Shown here piece by piece: positions 24,919 to 33,589 of a stretch of DNA of 64,000 nt; the first letter of the stretch is position 1, and each line of letters begins with the position of its first letter. The DNA comes from Winogradskyella sp. (GTDB lineage Bacteria > Bacteroidota > Bacteroidia > Flavobacteriales > Flavobacteriaceae). The stretch spans positions 1-64,000 of the forward strand of contig NZ_JABSSU010000007.1 in NCBI RefSeq assembly GCF_013213835.1, in the 5' to 3' direction. Made by a program: the position numbers and the translations under genes. The notes under the pieces were generated by a model. The model did not search any database and was not told the DNA's origin. It saw only the letters and a program-made list of their open reading frames with translations.

Positions 24919-26097
24919 ATGAAGCCAGACTTATTTGAAGCTCCAGATTATTATAACTTAGACGAACTACTTACAGAAGAACATAAACTTGTACGCGACG
25001 CGGCAAGAGAATGGGTAAAACGCGATGTTTCTCCAATTATAGAAGAAGCTGCACAAAAGGCAGAATTTCCAACATCAATTATTGGTGGATTGGCAGAAAT
25101 TGGTGCTTTTGGACCTTACATTCCTGAAGAATATGGTGGCGCAGGATTAGATCAAATCTCTTATGGTTTGATAATGCAAGAAATTGAACGTGGAGATTCT
25201 GGTGTACGAAGTACAGCATCTGTACAATCATCATTGGTAATGTATCCTATTTGGAAATACGGTAATGAGGAACAACGTCAAAAATATTTACCAAAGCTTG
25301 CTTCTGGTGAATGGATGGGGTCATTTGGATTGACAGAACCAGACCATGGAAGTAATCCAGGTGGCATGACAACCAATTACAAGGATATGGGAGACCATTA
25401 CCTTTTAAATGGTGCTAAAATGTGGATTAGTAACGCACCGTTTTGTCAAGTAGCTGTAGTGTGGGCAAAAAATGAAGAAGGTCGTATTCATGGGCTTATT
25501 GTAGAACGTGGCATGGAAGGTTTTACAACACCTGAAACACATAACAAATGGTCACTAAGAGCTTCGGCTACTGGCGAACTCATTTTTGATAATGTAAAAG
25601 TACCGAAAGAAAATTTACTACCTAACAAATCCGGCCTTGGCGCACCGCTTGGTTGTTTAGACTCTGCACGTTACGGCATTGCTTGGGGAGCAATTGGTGC
25701 TGCAATGGATTGTTACGATACTGCTTTACGTTACAGTAAAGAACGTATACAATTTGGCAAGCCTATTGGGCAATTTCAGTTACAACAAAAGAAACTCGCT
25801 GAGATGATTACCGAAATTACTAAAGCACAATTATTAGCTTGGAGACTTGGGGTGATGCGCGAAAATGGTACTGCAACCTCAGCTCAAATCTCTATGGCAA
25901 AACGTAACAATGTGGATATGGCCATAAATATTGCTAGAGAAGCAAGACAAATGCTTGGCGGCATGGGAATTACTGGTGAGTACAGCATAATGCGCCACTC
26001 AATGAACCTTGAAAGTGTAATTACTTATGAAGGCACACATGATATTCATTTATTAATTACTGGTCTTGATATTACTGGATTAAATGCGTTTAAATAA
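24919..26097 (+). CDS. Acyl-CoA dehydrogenase (glutaryl-CoA dehydrogenase-like)
   Basis: 392 residues, the full-length ACAD fold. Visible features are the N-terminal helical domain, the FAD/substrate motif FGLTEPDHGSNPGGM, WISNAPFCQVAVVWA, the C-terminal RIQFGKPIGQFQLQQKKLAE and the catalytic Glu near 371 in ITYEGTHDIHLLITG. The segment ERGDSGVRSTASVQSSLVMY is typical of the glutaryl-CoA dehydrogenase branch. It is an FAD flavoprotein acting on acyl-CoA with electron transfer flavoprotein as acceptor, possibly in lysine/tryptophan or fatty-acid breakdown. The promoter carries a candidate operator, and a terminator follows. Exact substrate is not certain. Confidence 0.9.
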   Translation: MKPDLFEAPDYYNLDELLTEEHKLVRDAAREWVKRDVSPIIEEAAQKAEFPTSIIGGLAEIGAFGPYIPEEYGGAGLDQISYGLIMQEIERGDSGVRSTASVQSSLVMYPIWKYGNEEQRQKYLPKLASGEWMGSFGLTEPDHGSNPGGMTTNYKDMGDHYLLNGAKMWISNAPFCQVAVVWAKNEEGRIHGLIVERGMEGFTTPETHNKWSLRASATGELIFDNVKVPKENLLPNKSGLGAPLGCLDSARYGIAWGAIGAAMDCYDTALRYSKERIQFGKPIGQFQLQQKKLAEMITEITKAQLLAWRLGVMRENGTATSAQISMAKRNNVDMAINIAREARQMLGGMGITGEYSIMRHSMNLESVITYEGTHDIHLLITGLDITGLNAFK

Positions 26098-26126
26098 CTA
26101 TACTAAGTGATTTCAATCACTAAAGA

Positions 26127-26153
26127 AAGCAGCTCATTCTGAGCTGCTTTTTT
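26127..26153 (+). terminator. Terminator after acyl-CoA dehydrogenase
   Basis: AAGCAGCTC (26127-26135) pairs with GAGCTGCTT (26141-26149) and runs into T residues. Confidence 0.85.
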
Positions 26154-26180
26154 GTTTCATTTATTTGTATCTTTATCTGT

Positions 26181-26876
26181 ATGAAAAAGAAGCTTTTACT
26201 ACTCATGGTGGTACTTGGACTTATTGGCTGTAACTCTGACGATGAAACAACACCAAGAACACCACAAGTCTATAATTTGTTATCTCTTGGCGATAGTTAT
26301 ACAATTGGCCAAAGTGTTTGTGAGACTTGTCGTTTCCCTGAACAATTAAAAGATAGCTTAATTCAAACTTTTCCTGAAGAAGACAGTTTTAATCTTCAAG
26401 TTATTGCACAAACTGGTTGGAAAACCACTGATCTTATTAATGCTATTGCAAATGAAAATCCTCCAAATACTTTTAATTTAGTGACTTTACTTATCGGAGT
26501 CAATAATCAATATCAAAACAGACCCTTTTCCTTATATGAAGAAGAATTCCCGATACTTGCTAACAAAGCAATTGAGTTAGCCCAAGACAATGCCAATAAT
26601 GTCATAGTGGTGTCTATACCAGACTATGCATTTACACCTTTTGGCCAAGGTTTTGGATTCTCACCCACAACATCTGAAGAGATTGATCAATACAATGTAT
26701 TTGCAGAAACCTACTGCATTGCCAATGGTATTACTTATATAAACATCACAGACATCACACGTCAAGGTTTAGTTAATACAGATTTGGTTGCTGCTGATGG
26801 TTTGCATCCTTCTGAATTGGCTTATGCACTTTTCGTAGAACGTATACTGCCAGAAGCCATTAATAAATTACAATAA
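26181..26876 (+). CDS. SGNH/GDSL-type esterase lipoprotein
   Basis: 231 residues with a lipobox (LGLIGC, Cys-17). SGNH blocks are visible: LSLGDSYTIG with nucleophile Ser-39, a Gly in block II, LLIGVNNQY for block III Asn, and ADGLHPS with Asp-206 and His-209. It is probably a lipid-anchored envelope esterase or lipase acting on glycans or lipids; the substrate is unknown. It starts 31 bp before the metallophosphoesterase pair partner at 26907 and may be co-transcribed with it. Confidence 0.85.
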   Translation: MKKKLLLLMVVLGLIGCNSDDETTPRTPQVYNLLSLGDSYTIGQSVCETCRFPEQLKDSLIQTFPEEDSFNLQVIAQTGWKTTDLINAIANENPPNTFNLVTLLIGVNNQYQNRPFSLYEEEFPILANKAIELAQDNANNVIVVSIPDYAFTPFGQGFGFSPTTSEEIDQYNVFAETYCIANGITYINITDITRQGLVNTDLVAADGLHPSELAYALFVERILPEAINKLQ

Positions 26877-26906
26877 TGTTTTACTATTTTAGTACAAACA
26901 TTATTT

Positions 26907-27803
26907 ATGTCTTCAAAACGTAGATTAGACCGCGCTTTTAAAAACGCAGAAGTTTTTCATTTTGATAACTCGAGTAAGTATATATTATTCAGCGATTGTC
27001 ACCGTGGCGATAATAGCTTTGCTGATGACTTTGCGAATAACAGAAATATCTACTTTCACGCATTAAGTCATTATTTTAAAGAAGGCTTTAGCTACTGTGA
27101 ACTCGGTGATGGTGATGAATTGTGGGAAAATCTCTCTTTTAATTCAATCTTAAATGCACATAAAAACGTGTATTTACTGATGAAACAATTTCATGATGAA
27201 GGCCGCTTACATCTCATTTGGGGAAATCATGATATGGTATACCGTAATCCAAAATATGTTGAAAAACACTTGTCTATGTATTTTGATCCCAAAGTCGGAG
27301 AAGATGTAGAACTTTTTTGCGGTTTAAAGTATCACGAAGGAATTGTTTTAAAGCATTCTGAAACTGGGCAAGAACTTTTTTTGCTTCATGGTCATCAAGC
27401 TGATTGGTGGAATTACATATTTTGGAAATGGAGTAGATTTCTTGTTCGTATCCTTTGGAAGCCATTGAATGTTATGGGAATTGCAGATCCAACCAGCCCG
27501 GCGAAAAACTACAAAGAACTAATAAAAGTTGAGCGTAGAACCAAAAAATGGATTACTGAAAATAAAAACCTCGTCACCATTTCTGGTCACACGCATAGAC
27601 CACGTTTTCCTGAACCTGGCGACATAGCCTTTTTTAATGATGGTAGCTGCGTGCATCCAAGAAGTATTACTGGTCTAGAAATTGAAAACGGAAAAATATC
27701 ATTAATAAAGTGGCAGATTAACACCACTAATGACGGTACTTTAAAAATTGAAAAAGTATTACTTGAAGGGCCAACTCCTTTATTAGATTACAAAACGGAA
27801 TAA
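26907..27803 (+). CDS. Calcineurin-type metallophosphoesterase
   Basis: 298 residues. The metal-binding motifs occur in order: SDCHRGDN, LGDGDELWE, WGNHDMVY, LHGHQAD and SGHTHRPRF. This is the order expected for a dinuclear calcineurin-like phosphoesterase, with the usual GD of block II as GDGDE. There is no signal peptide. Related proteins hydrolyse phosphodiesters or lipid precursors such as UDP-diacylglucosamine, but nothing here fixes the substrate. Confidence 0.88.
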   Translation: MSSKRRLDRAFKNAEVFHFDNSSKYILFSDCHRGDNSFADDFANNRNIYFHALSHYFKEGFSYCELGDGDELWENLSFNSILNAHKNVYLLMKQFHDEGRLHLIWGNHDMVYRNPKYVEKHLSMYFDPKVGEDVELFCGLKYHEGIVLKHSETGQELFLLHGHQADWWNYIFWKWSRFLVRILWKPLNVMGIADPTSPAKNYKELIKVERRTKKWITENKNLVTISGHTHRPRFPEPGDIAFFNDGSCVHPRSITGLEIENGKISLIKWQINTTNDGTLKIEKVLLEGPTPLLDYKTE

Positions 27804-27826
27804 ACAACAGCTGAGATTTTGAAAGT

Positions 27827-28159
27827 TTATGACTCTGGAGCCAACTCAACTTCCAAGCCTTCCATTTCTGGTGTCATTTGAATTTGACATCCTAAACGTG
27901 AGTTGTCTTTAACATAAAATGCCTCAGAAAGCATTGCCTCTTCATCATCTTGTATTTCTGGTAATTCAGTATCGCTAATTACATAACACTGGCAAGAAGC
28001 ACACATCGCCATTCCACCACAAACACCAATTGTACCTTCTGGAGCCAATTCGTACGAACGTACTACCTCCATAAGATTCATTGCCATATCTGTTGGCGCT
28101 TGCACCTTATGTGTTACTCCATCTCGGTCTGTTATAGTTATGTTTATGTCTTGTTCCAT
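27827..28159 (-). CDS. 2Fe-2S ferredoxin (adrenodoxin type)
   Basis: 110 residues. Cluster ligands fit the C-X5-C-X2-C...C pattern: Cys-47, Cys-53, Cys-56 and Cys-91 (GVCGGMAMCASC, LGCQ). This is the vertebrate-type/ISC ferredoxin class. It is the last gene of a same-strand set with an FNR-like reductase, Nfu and Mrp, and is probably the reductase's electron acceptor. A 155-bp gap separates it from the reductase, so it may have its own promoter. Confidence 0.92.
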   Translation of the reverse strand: MEQDINITITDRDGVTHKVQAPTDMAMNLMEVVRSYELAPEGTIGVCGGMAMCASCQCYVISDTELPEIQDDEEAMLSEAFYVKDNSRLGCQIQMTPEMEGLEVELAPES

Positions 28160-28314
28160 ATGTTTTAGTCGTTAGTAACAAGTTTAAAGTATTAAGTAGT
28201 ATTCAATACATATATTATTCTTTCTAAATTAGAAATACTGTTTTAATGAGTAATTGTAACTCAAGACTAATTACTTTCTAATAAATACTTTTTACTAAGT
28301 TACTTTTTACCAAG

Positions 28315-29370
28315 TTACTCAATTGCTTTTACTACGGCTTTTGGTGCTTCCTTACGTGTGCCATCAAAACCATCTACTCCACTGACGGTTGTGTATTTAA
28401 GAACATAACGTTTTCCAGGATTTATAATTTGATATGCGGCTTGACACATTAATGTTGCCTCATGAAAACCACAAAGAATCAACTTTAATTTTCCGGGATA
28501 AATATTACCATCACCAATGGCAAAAATACCAGGAATATTAGTTTGATAATCTAAAGCATTATTCACCTTGATGGCATTTTTTTCTATTTCTAGCCCCCAA
28601 TTAGCTATCGGCCCTAATTTAGGAGATAGTCCAAATAAAGGAATAAAATGATCTGTCTCTAGGTAAAATGGTTCTTCGTCTTTCTTAGTAACTTCTACCG
28701 CTTCAACCTTACCATTACCCTGAATTGCAGTAATTTCTGCTGGTGTGATTAAATTTATTTTACCTTCATTTTTAAGTGCCTGAACTTTTTCGACAGAATC
28801 TAAATGGCCTCTAAATTCGTTACGTCTATGCACCAATGTAACACTAGAAGCAACATCAGCCAAAAAGATACTCCAATCTAAGGCTGAATCTCCTCCACCT
28901 GCAATAACCACTTTTTTATTGCGATACATTTCAGGTTCCTTAATCATATATTCAACACCCTTGTCTTCAAAATCTGTAATGTTATGAATTAAAGGTTTTC
29001 TTGGCTCAAAACTACCCAAACCACTAGCAATAGCTACAACTGGAGCTTTGTGCTGTGTACCTTTATTGGTTGTAACAATAAACGAACCGTCTTCTTGCTT
29101 CTCTATGGTCTCTGCACGTTCACCAAGCGTAAAACCGGGCTCAAACTGTTTACCTTGTTCTAGTAACTTTTCCGTTAAATCTCCAGCAAGAATTTCTGGA
29201 TAAGCTGGGATATCGTAAATCGGCTTTTTAGGGTACAATTCTGAACATTGACCACCAGGTTGAGGCAAAGCATCTATTAAATGACACTTTAGTTTTAGAA
29301 GTCCGGCTTCAAAAACCGTAAACAATCCTGTAGGTCCAGCACCTATTATAATAATATCTGTTGTAATCAT
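28315..29370 (-). CDS. Ferredoxin-NAD(P)+ reductase, thioredoxin-reductase-like
   Basis: 351 residues. FAD-binding GAGPTGLFTVFEAGL at the N-terminus, NAD(P)-binding AGGGDSALDW in the middle, and the closing FAIGDGNIYPG motif. There is no CxxC, so it is not a thioredoxin reductase but fits the YumC/TrxR-like FNR class. I chose the ATG at 29370 because it puts the dinucleotide fold at the start (MITTDIIIIGAG); an upstream start at 29424 would add 18 residues. It probably reduces the ferredoxin encoded next, feeding Fe-S assembly or oxygenases. Confidence 0.9.
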   Translation of the reverse strand: MITTDIIIIGAGPTGLFTVFEAGLLKLKCHLIDALPQPGGQCSELYPKKPIYDIPAYPEILAGDLTEKLLEQGKQFEPGFTLGERAETIEKQEDGSFIVTTNKGTQHKAPVVAIASGLGSFEPRKPLIHNITDFEDKGVEYMIKEPEMYRNKKVVIAGGGDSALDWSIFLADVASSVTLVHRRNEFRGHLDSVEKVQALKNEGKINLITPAEITAIQGNGKVEAVEVTKKDEEPFYLETDHFIPLFGLSPKLGPIANWGLEIEKNAIKVNNALDYQTNIPGIFAIGDGNIYPGKLKLILCGFHEATLMCQAAYQIINPGKRYVLKYTTVSGVDGFDGTRKEAPKAVVKAIE

Positions 29371-29435
29371 GAAAAATGAATTGGAAACAAAACTACTAAT
29401 GCATTTTTGAGTATAAGGTGACAAAAGTCACATAA

Positions 29436-29675
29436 CTACTCTACATTTATAACACGCTCAATTTGCGGAGCATATTTTTTAATAGTCATTTCTACACCAG
29501 ATTTTAAAGTCATCTGATTTACACTGCAAGATGTGCATGCGCCAACAAGCTGCACCTTTACTAACTTATCATCATCAATTGATAATAGGTTAATATCGCC
29601 ACCATCACTTTGTAAAAAAGGACGGATTTCGTCTAATGCTTTTTGCACATTTAATTTTAGTTCTTCTGAGCTCAT
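29436..29675 (-). CDS. NifU C-terminal-domain (Nfu) Fe-S carrier
   Basis: 79 residues, a stand-alone Nfu domain with the cluster-binding Cys-47 and Cys-50 (GACTSCSVNQMTLK) and the typical FLQSDGGDINLL. It carries Fe-S clusters to target proteins. Its ATG immediately follows the stop codon of the mrp gene, so the two are translationally coupled. Confidence 0.93.
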   Translation of the reverse strand: MSSEELKLNVQKALDEIRPFLQSDGGDINLLSIDDDKLVKVQLVGACTSCSVNQMTLKSGVEMTIKKYAPQIERVINVE

Positions 29676-30815
29676 CTACTTTTTATTTACTGCAGAGCAA
29701 CCTGCCATTGTTGTAATTTTTATTGCTTCGGTAGCTGGTAAAGCTTCATTTCTAAATACCACTTGTTGTACTACTTCTTTAGTTAATTCTTCAAATGCTG
29801 CTTCTATTGGTGTTGCCGTTTGCAAAGCAGCAGGTCTACCAACATCTCCTGCTTCTCTTATACTTTGTACAATTGGTACTTCACCCAAAAATGGCACATC
29901 TAAATCTTCAGCTAAGTTTTTAGCTCCCTCTTTCCCAAAAATATAATACTTATTATCAGGTAATTCTGCTGGTGTAAAGTACGCCATATTTTCTATTATG
30001 CCTAAAACAGGCACATTGATACTGTCTTGCTGAAACATTGCGACACCTTTTTTAGCATCTGCTAAAGCTACATTTTGTGGCGTACTTACCACAACAGCAC
30101 CTGTAATTGGCATGGCTTGCATAATACTTAAATGAATATCACCAGTACCTGGAGGCAGGTCTAAAAGTAAAAAGTCTAATTCACCCCAAGCAGCATCAAA
30201 AATCATTTGATTTAATGCTTTAGAAGCCATTGGACCTCGCCAAATTACCGCTTGTTCTGGTTTTGTAAAAAATCCTATTGATAACACCTTGACACCATAA
30301 TTCTCAATAGGTTTCATTTTAGATTTTCCATCAACATTTACAGATAATGGTCTTTCATTTGCCACATCAAACATAATCGGAATTGATGGCCCATAAATAT
30401 CAGCGTCTAACACTCCAACCTTAAAGCCCATTTTAGCCAATGTTACAGCCAAGTTAGCTGTTACTGTAGATTTACCAACTCCACCTTTACCGGATGCTAC
30501 TGCAACTATATTTTGAATACCAGGAATTGGCTTTCCTTTGATTTCATTCTTTGGTTTATTTACGGGTGCATCAACTTTGATATTTACTTTAATCTTAGCC
30601 TTTTCGTAAACTTCTCTATGTATCGTTTGTAAGATTTCAACTTCTGTTTTCTTCTTTGCTTGAAGACTTGGGTTTTTAATTGTGATGTCTACTATAACCT
30701 CATCTGCAAACGTTACCACATTTGTTACCGCGCCACTATCTACCATATTTTCACCTTCTCCCGGAACAGTAATGGTTTTAAGTGCATTTAATATATCTTG
30801 TTTATTAAGCTTCAC
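29676..30815 (-). CDS. Mrp/NBP35-family Fe-S carrier ATPase
   Basis: 379 residues. An N-terminal FeS_assembly_P (DUF59) domain of about 80 residues is followed by a deviant Walker A (ASGKGGVGKST, about 107-117), DADIYGPSIP, and DFLLLDLPPGTGD. Family members (ApbC/Mrp) bind and transfer Fe-S clusters. The C-terminal Cys (MAGCSAV) lies beyond the core; the usual CxxC of Mrp is not seen. The start is GTG at 30815, as no in-frame ATG lies near. A minus-strand TATCTTTG at 30853-30846 may be its -7 box. It is first in the Fe-S block with nfu. Confidence 0.92.
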   Translation of the reverse strand: MKLNKQDILNALKTITVPGEGENMVDSGAVTNVVTFADEVIVDITIKNPSLQAKKKTEVEILQTIHREVYEKAKIKVNIKVDAPVNKPKNEIKGKPIPGIQNIVAVASGKGGVGKSTVTANLAVTLAKMGFKVGVLDADIYGPSIPIMFDVANERPLSVNVDGKSKMKPIENYGVKVLSIGFFTKPEQAVIWRGPMASKALNQMIFDAAWGELDFLLLDLPPGTGDIHLSIMQAMPITGAVVVSTPQNVALADAKKGVAMFQQDSINVPVLGIIENMAYFTPAELPDNKYYIFGKEGAKNLAEDLDVPFLGEVPIVQSIREAGDVGRPAALQTATPIEAAFEELTKEVVQQVVFRNEALPATEAIKITTMAGCSAVNKK

Positions 30816-31027
30816 GTCTTATTTTATCTAGTTTTGTTCTGACTGCAAAGATAACTAATAATCCAAGAAGACATCTTAGTTCATTTAGAAGTTTTATCAA
30901 TCCTAATATTGGCTTAAATTATTCTATTTCAGTTCTAACAACGCTTTAACTGAATAAAACTTCATAATTATAAATCAAAAATCTTAAGCGGCATAATTTA
31001 TGATGCATTTTCAGAAACCAATCATTC

Positions 31028-31852
31028 ATGAATCTGCGTACCTTCTTCTTTATATTATCTTTCTTAACTATTTCAAACTTCTCTTTTGCACAAGGTAAAA
31101 TTGGCAGAGCTGAAGATAGCCTTAAGGATGCTGACGAACAAAGTTCTAACTCTGAATCTAACAGCAACAGTTTTGACTTCAGCTCGTCTGATGACGCACT
31201 CTTCGGAAATATATTTGCCGAACTATTTGGTAGGTTCTTTTTTGAAGCTTTCAGAGGTGTTTTTATTGAACTTCCTGACGAAAAACAACCATTTTTAACG
31301 GCATATCCGTACGCTGAATTAGGGAATGGTAACTACTCGAATAACTGGAATGATACTTCAACTAACTGGCGTGGAGCAATAACCATTAAATATATTTCTG
31401 AAAGCTCAAGGATAAAAGGCGGTCATCTAAACTTTGATTTTAAGTTGAATGATAAACTGGCTATTGAATTGGATTACCTGCAACTGTGGGAACGAAGTTC
31501 TATTTATGAGAATGACCAGCTTGCTATTTACAATGCATTCTTTAAATATAACCGAATACGAACAAAACATTTTAACGCATTTTGGGGCATTGGCCCAACG
31601 TTTGTTGATGGAGCTGTAGATGAAATCGGCATTAGTTATGCTATTGGTGCAGAGGTTTTCCCGATTAAACCAATAAGTTTTGAAACGTCTTTTAATCAAA
31701 CCTTTATTAACAGAAGTACACTAAATAGATTTCAAGGCTATATGAATTATCACTTAAAACAGTATCGATTCCAAGTCGGCTATGAATATCTCAAAATTGG
31801 CAGTCAGAAATTTTCAAATATTGGTTTAGGTGTTGGTTTGTATTTTAACTAA
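31028..31852 (+). CDS. Secreted beta-barrel-like protein, unknown
   Basis: 274 residues with a signal peptide (cleavage near NFSFAQ), a Ser/Asn/Asp-rich low-complexity stretch (SSNSESNSNSFDFSSSDD), an aromatic helix (LFGNIFAELFGRFFFEAF), and then amphipathic strands to the end (IGLGVGLYFN). The C-terminal part is probably an outer-membrane barrel. I do not recognise a family. Its stop codon overlaps that of the converging alkyltransferase-like gene. Confidence 0.65.
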   Translation: MNLRTFFFILSFLTISNFSFAQGKIGRAEDSLKDADEQSSNSESNSNSFDFSSSDDALFGNIFAELFGRFFFEAFRGVFIELPDEKQPFLTAYPYAELGNGNYSNNWNDTSTNWRGAITIKYISESSRIKGGHLNFDFKLNDKLAIELDYLQLWERSSIYENDQLAIYNAFFKYNRIRTKHFNAFWGIGPTFVDGAVDEIGISYAIGAEVFPIKPISFETSFNQTFINRSTLNRFQGYMNYHLKQYRFQVGYEYLKIGSQKFSNIGLGVGLYFN

Positions 31853-32190
31853 TCATCAAACTTTAATTCTTGGTTAGGATCCCAATATACCTTTTGTAAA
31901 TCCTGAATTTGACTATCAATCACAACAATACCTTCATTCTCTAAAAGTTGTTGCATCAAATTTGTACCATCGAAATGATGTTTCCCAGTTAGTAGTCCTT
32001 TTCTATTAACCACGCGATGCGCTGGCACATCCTTACCGTGAGAATTATTCATAGCATAACCCACAATTCTAGCGCTTCTGACAGCACCAAGATACTTAGC
32101 AATTGCACCGTAAGAGGTTACTCTTCCAAAGGGAATTAATCTAACAACCTCGTATACTTTTTCAAAAAATGGTTTTGGCTCGGCACGCAT
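31849..32190 (-). CDS. Alkyltransferase-like protein (ATL), catalytic Cys replaced by Ala
   Basis: 113 residues, the C-terminal DNA-binding domain of the MGMT/Ogt family (VYEVVRLIPFGRVTSYGAIA, RSARIVGYAMNNS). The methyl-accepting motif PCHR is PAHR here, with Ala-57 in place of the active-site Cys. ATL proteins bind O6-alkylguanine and flag it for nucleotide excision repair rather than repair it themselves. The ATG at 32190 overlaps the stop of the LysE-type gene (TAATG); a GTG two codons upstream is an alternative. It forms an operon with lysE and trmB. Confidence 0.9.
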   Translation of the reverse strand: MRAEPKPFFEKVYEVVRLIPFGRVTSYGAIAKYLGAVRSARIVGYAMNNSHGKDVPAHRVVNRKGLLTGKHHFDGTNLMQQLLENEGIVVIDSQIQDLQKVYWDPNQELKFDD

Positions 32191-32819
32191 TACCACTCAC
32201 TTAGTATATTAATAAAAGTCACTAAAGCAACAATCCCAGTGATAACACCTATACTATAATTCATGCTCTTTTGAGATGTAAATTTTGTATCCTTAATCTT
32301 TTCGAAAAAGAAGATATAAAAGTAGAGCATTACAAAAGTGCCCATTGCAGCACCGGTAACATAAGTAATAATCGTTGTTCGTTCAAAATTAAGCCAACCA
32401 AAAGAAGCCAAGGTAATAGTCATGTATGCTTGATACGGAATTGGAAAGACATTTAATGCCGACAAAAACATACCATGAAAAAAACGACTACGTTTGCTTT
32501 TATCCTCTGTTTCTACTGGTGTTTCATTTTGATTTCTAGCAATGACGAGAAAGTAAATTGTAATCAGTACAAATATTACGAAAGCAACACGTTGCAAAAT
32601 TTCTACAACATCTGGTCTATTTGATAAATATCTTGAAAAAATAGAGGCTAAATATGTTTGAACAAAAACAATTGAACAAACTCCAGAGGAAAAGGTAATA
32701 CCACTTCCTGGTCCTTCTTTAAGACTAATTTTAGCAGCAGTCATATTCAATAATCCTGGTGGTATTACACCTATAAGTGCGACGAAAAGTCCTAAGAAAA
32801 AAACGACAGTAATACTCAA
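32190..32819 (-). CDS. LysE-family transporter
   Basis: 209 residues with six hydrophobic helices. The N-terminal TM1 and PPGLLNMTAAKISLKEG match the conserved family start (GxxPGPxN-like). LysE/RhtB proteins export amino acids. The start is TTG at 32819, 3 bp after the trmB stop, because the next ATG would delete TM1. It is translationally coupled to the ATL gene. The substrate cannot be inferred. Confidence 0.85.
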   Translation of the reverse strand: MSITVVFFLGLFVALIGVIPPGLLNMTAAKISLKEGPGSGITFSSGVCSIVFVQTYLASIFSRYLSNRPDVVEILQRVAFVIFVLITIYFLVIARNQNETPVETEDKSKRSRFFHGMFLSALNVFPIPYQAYMTITLASFGWLNFERTTIITYVTGAAMGTFVMLYFYIFFFEKIKDTKFTSQKSMNYSIGVITGIVALVTFINILSEW

Positions 32820-32822
32820 ATC

Positions 32823-33497
32823 TTAATTGATTTTGAATCTAATATACGTAATTGGTTTGTCTTTCTCTAAATATTGATTTTCGTAAAAGGTTTGTATTTG
32901 AGTTACTTCTTCTGGACTACCTTCTAATTTATAGACATGATGATTGGCATAAACCACCTGACAACCTAAACCATGAAGTAACCCAAGCGTATAACCGTGC
33001 ATAAACTCACTGTCAGTTTTTAAATGCATAATACCATCTGGCTTCAACACTTTTTTATAACGCTCCAAAAATTGCATATTGGTTAATCTATGCTTGGTTC
33101 TTTTGTATTTAATTTGAGGATCTGGGAAAGTAATCCAAATCTCATCAACTTCGTTTTCGTCAAAAATATATTCAATAAGTTCTATTTGCGTTCTTATGAA
33201 TTTTGCATTAGGAATAGCTTCTTCAACAGCTGTTTTTGCACCACGCCAAAATCTTGCTCCCTTAATATCTATACCTATAAAGTTTTTTTCTGGATAACGC
33301 TGAGCTAATTCTACAGTATATTCACCTTTACCACAGCCTAATTCTAAAACTATAGGATTTTGATTCTTAAAAACCTCCGTTCTCCATTTTCCTTTATATT
33401 TATATATCTGGTCAACTAGGTCTTCTCTAGTTGGTTGAAATACATTTTCAAAAGTTTCATTTTCTCTAAATCGCTTTAGCTTATTTTTACTTCCCAC
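32823..33497 (-). CDS. trmB: tRNA (guanine-46-N7)-methyltransferase
   Basis: 224 residues. SAM motif VLELGCGKGEYTVEL, the conserved IGIDIKGARFWRG, and the signature DEIWITFPDPQIKYKRTKHR. It makes m7G46 in the variable loop of tRNAs. The start is GTG at 33497 (MGSKNKLKRF), which gives the usual family N-terminus. It is the first gene of an operon with lysE and the ATL gene. Confidence 0.95.
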   Translation of the reverse strand: MGSKNKLKRFRENETFENVFQPTREDLVDQIYKYKGKWRTEVFKNQNPIVLELGCGKGEYTVELAQRYPEKNFIGIDIKGARFWRGAKTAVEEAIPNAKFIRTQIELIEYIFDENEVDEIWITFPDPQIKYKRTKHRLTNMQFLERYKKVLKPDGIMHLKTDSEFMHGYTLGLLHGLGCQVVYANHHVYKLEGSPEEVTQIQTFYENQYLEKDKPITYIRFKIN

Positions 33498-33589
33498 GTG
33501 GTTTACTGCTTAATAATAATTCGGTAAAATTAAGGAAACATTTTAGGTTTACCTTTGTTAAGATGTATCTAAAATTGAAAATTAGATAA

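Noticed and set aside
29533..29946. Plus-strand 137-residue frame across nfu/mrp
   Set aside because: It is antisense to two recognised Fe-S genes; the Ser/Thr-rich composition is typical of a shadow frame.
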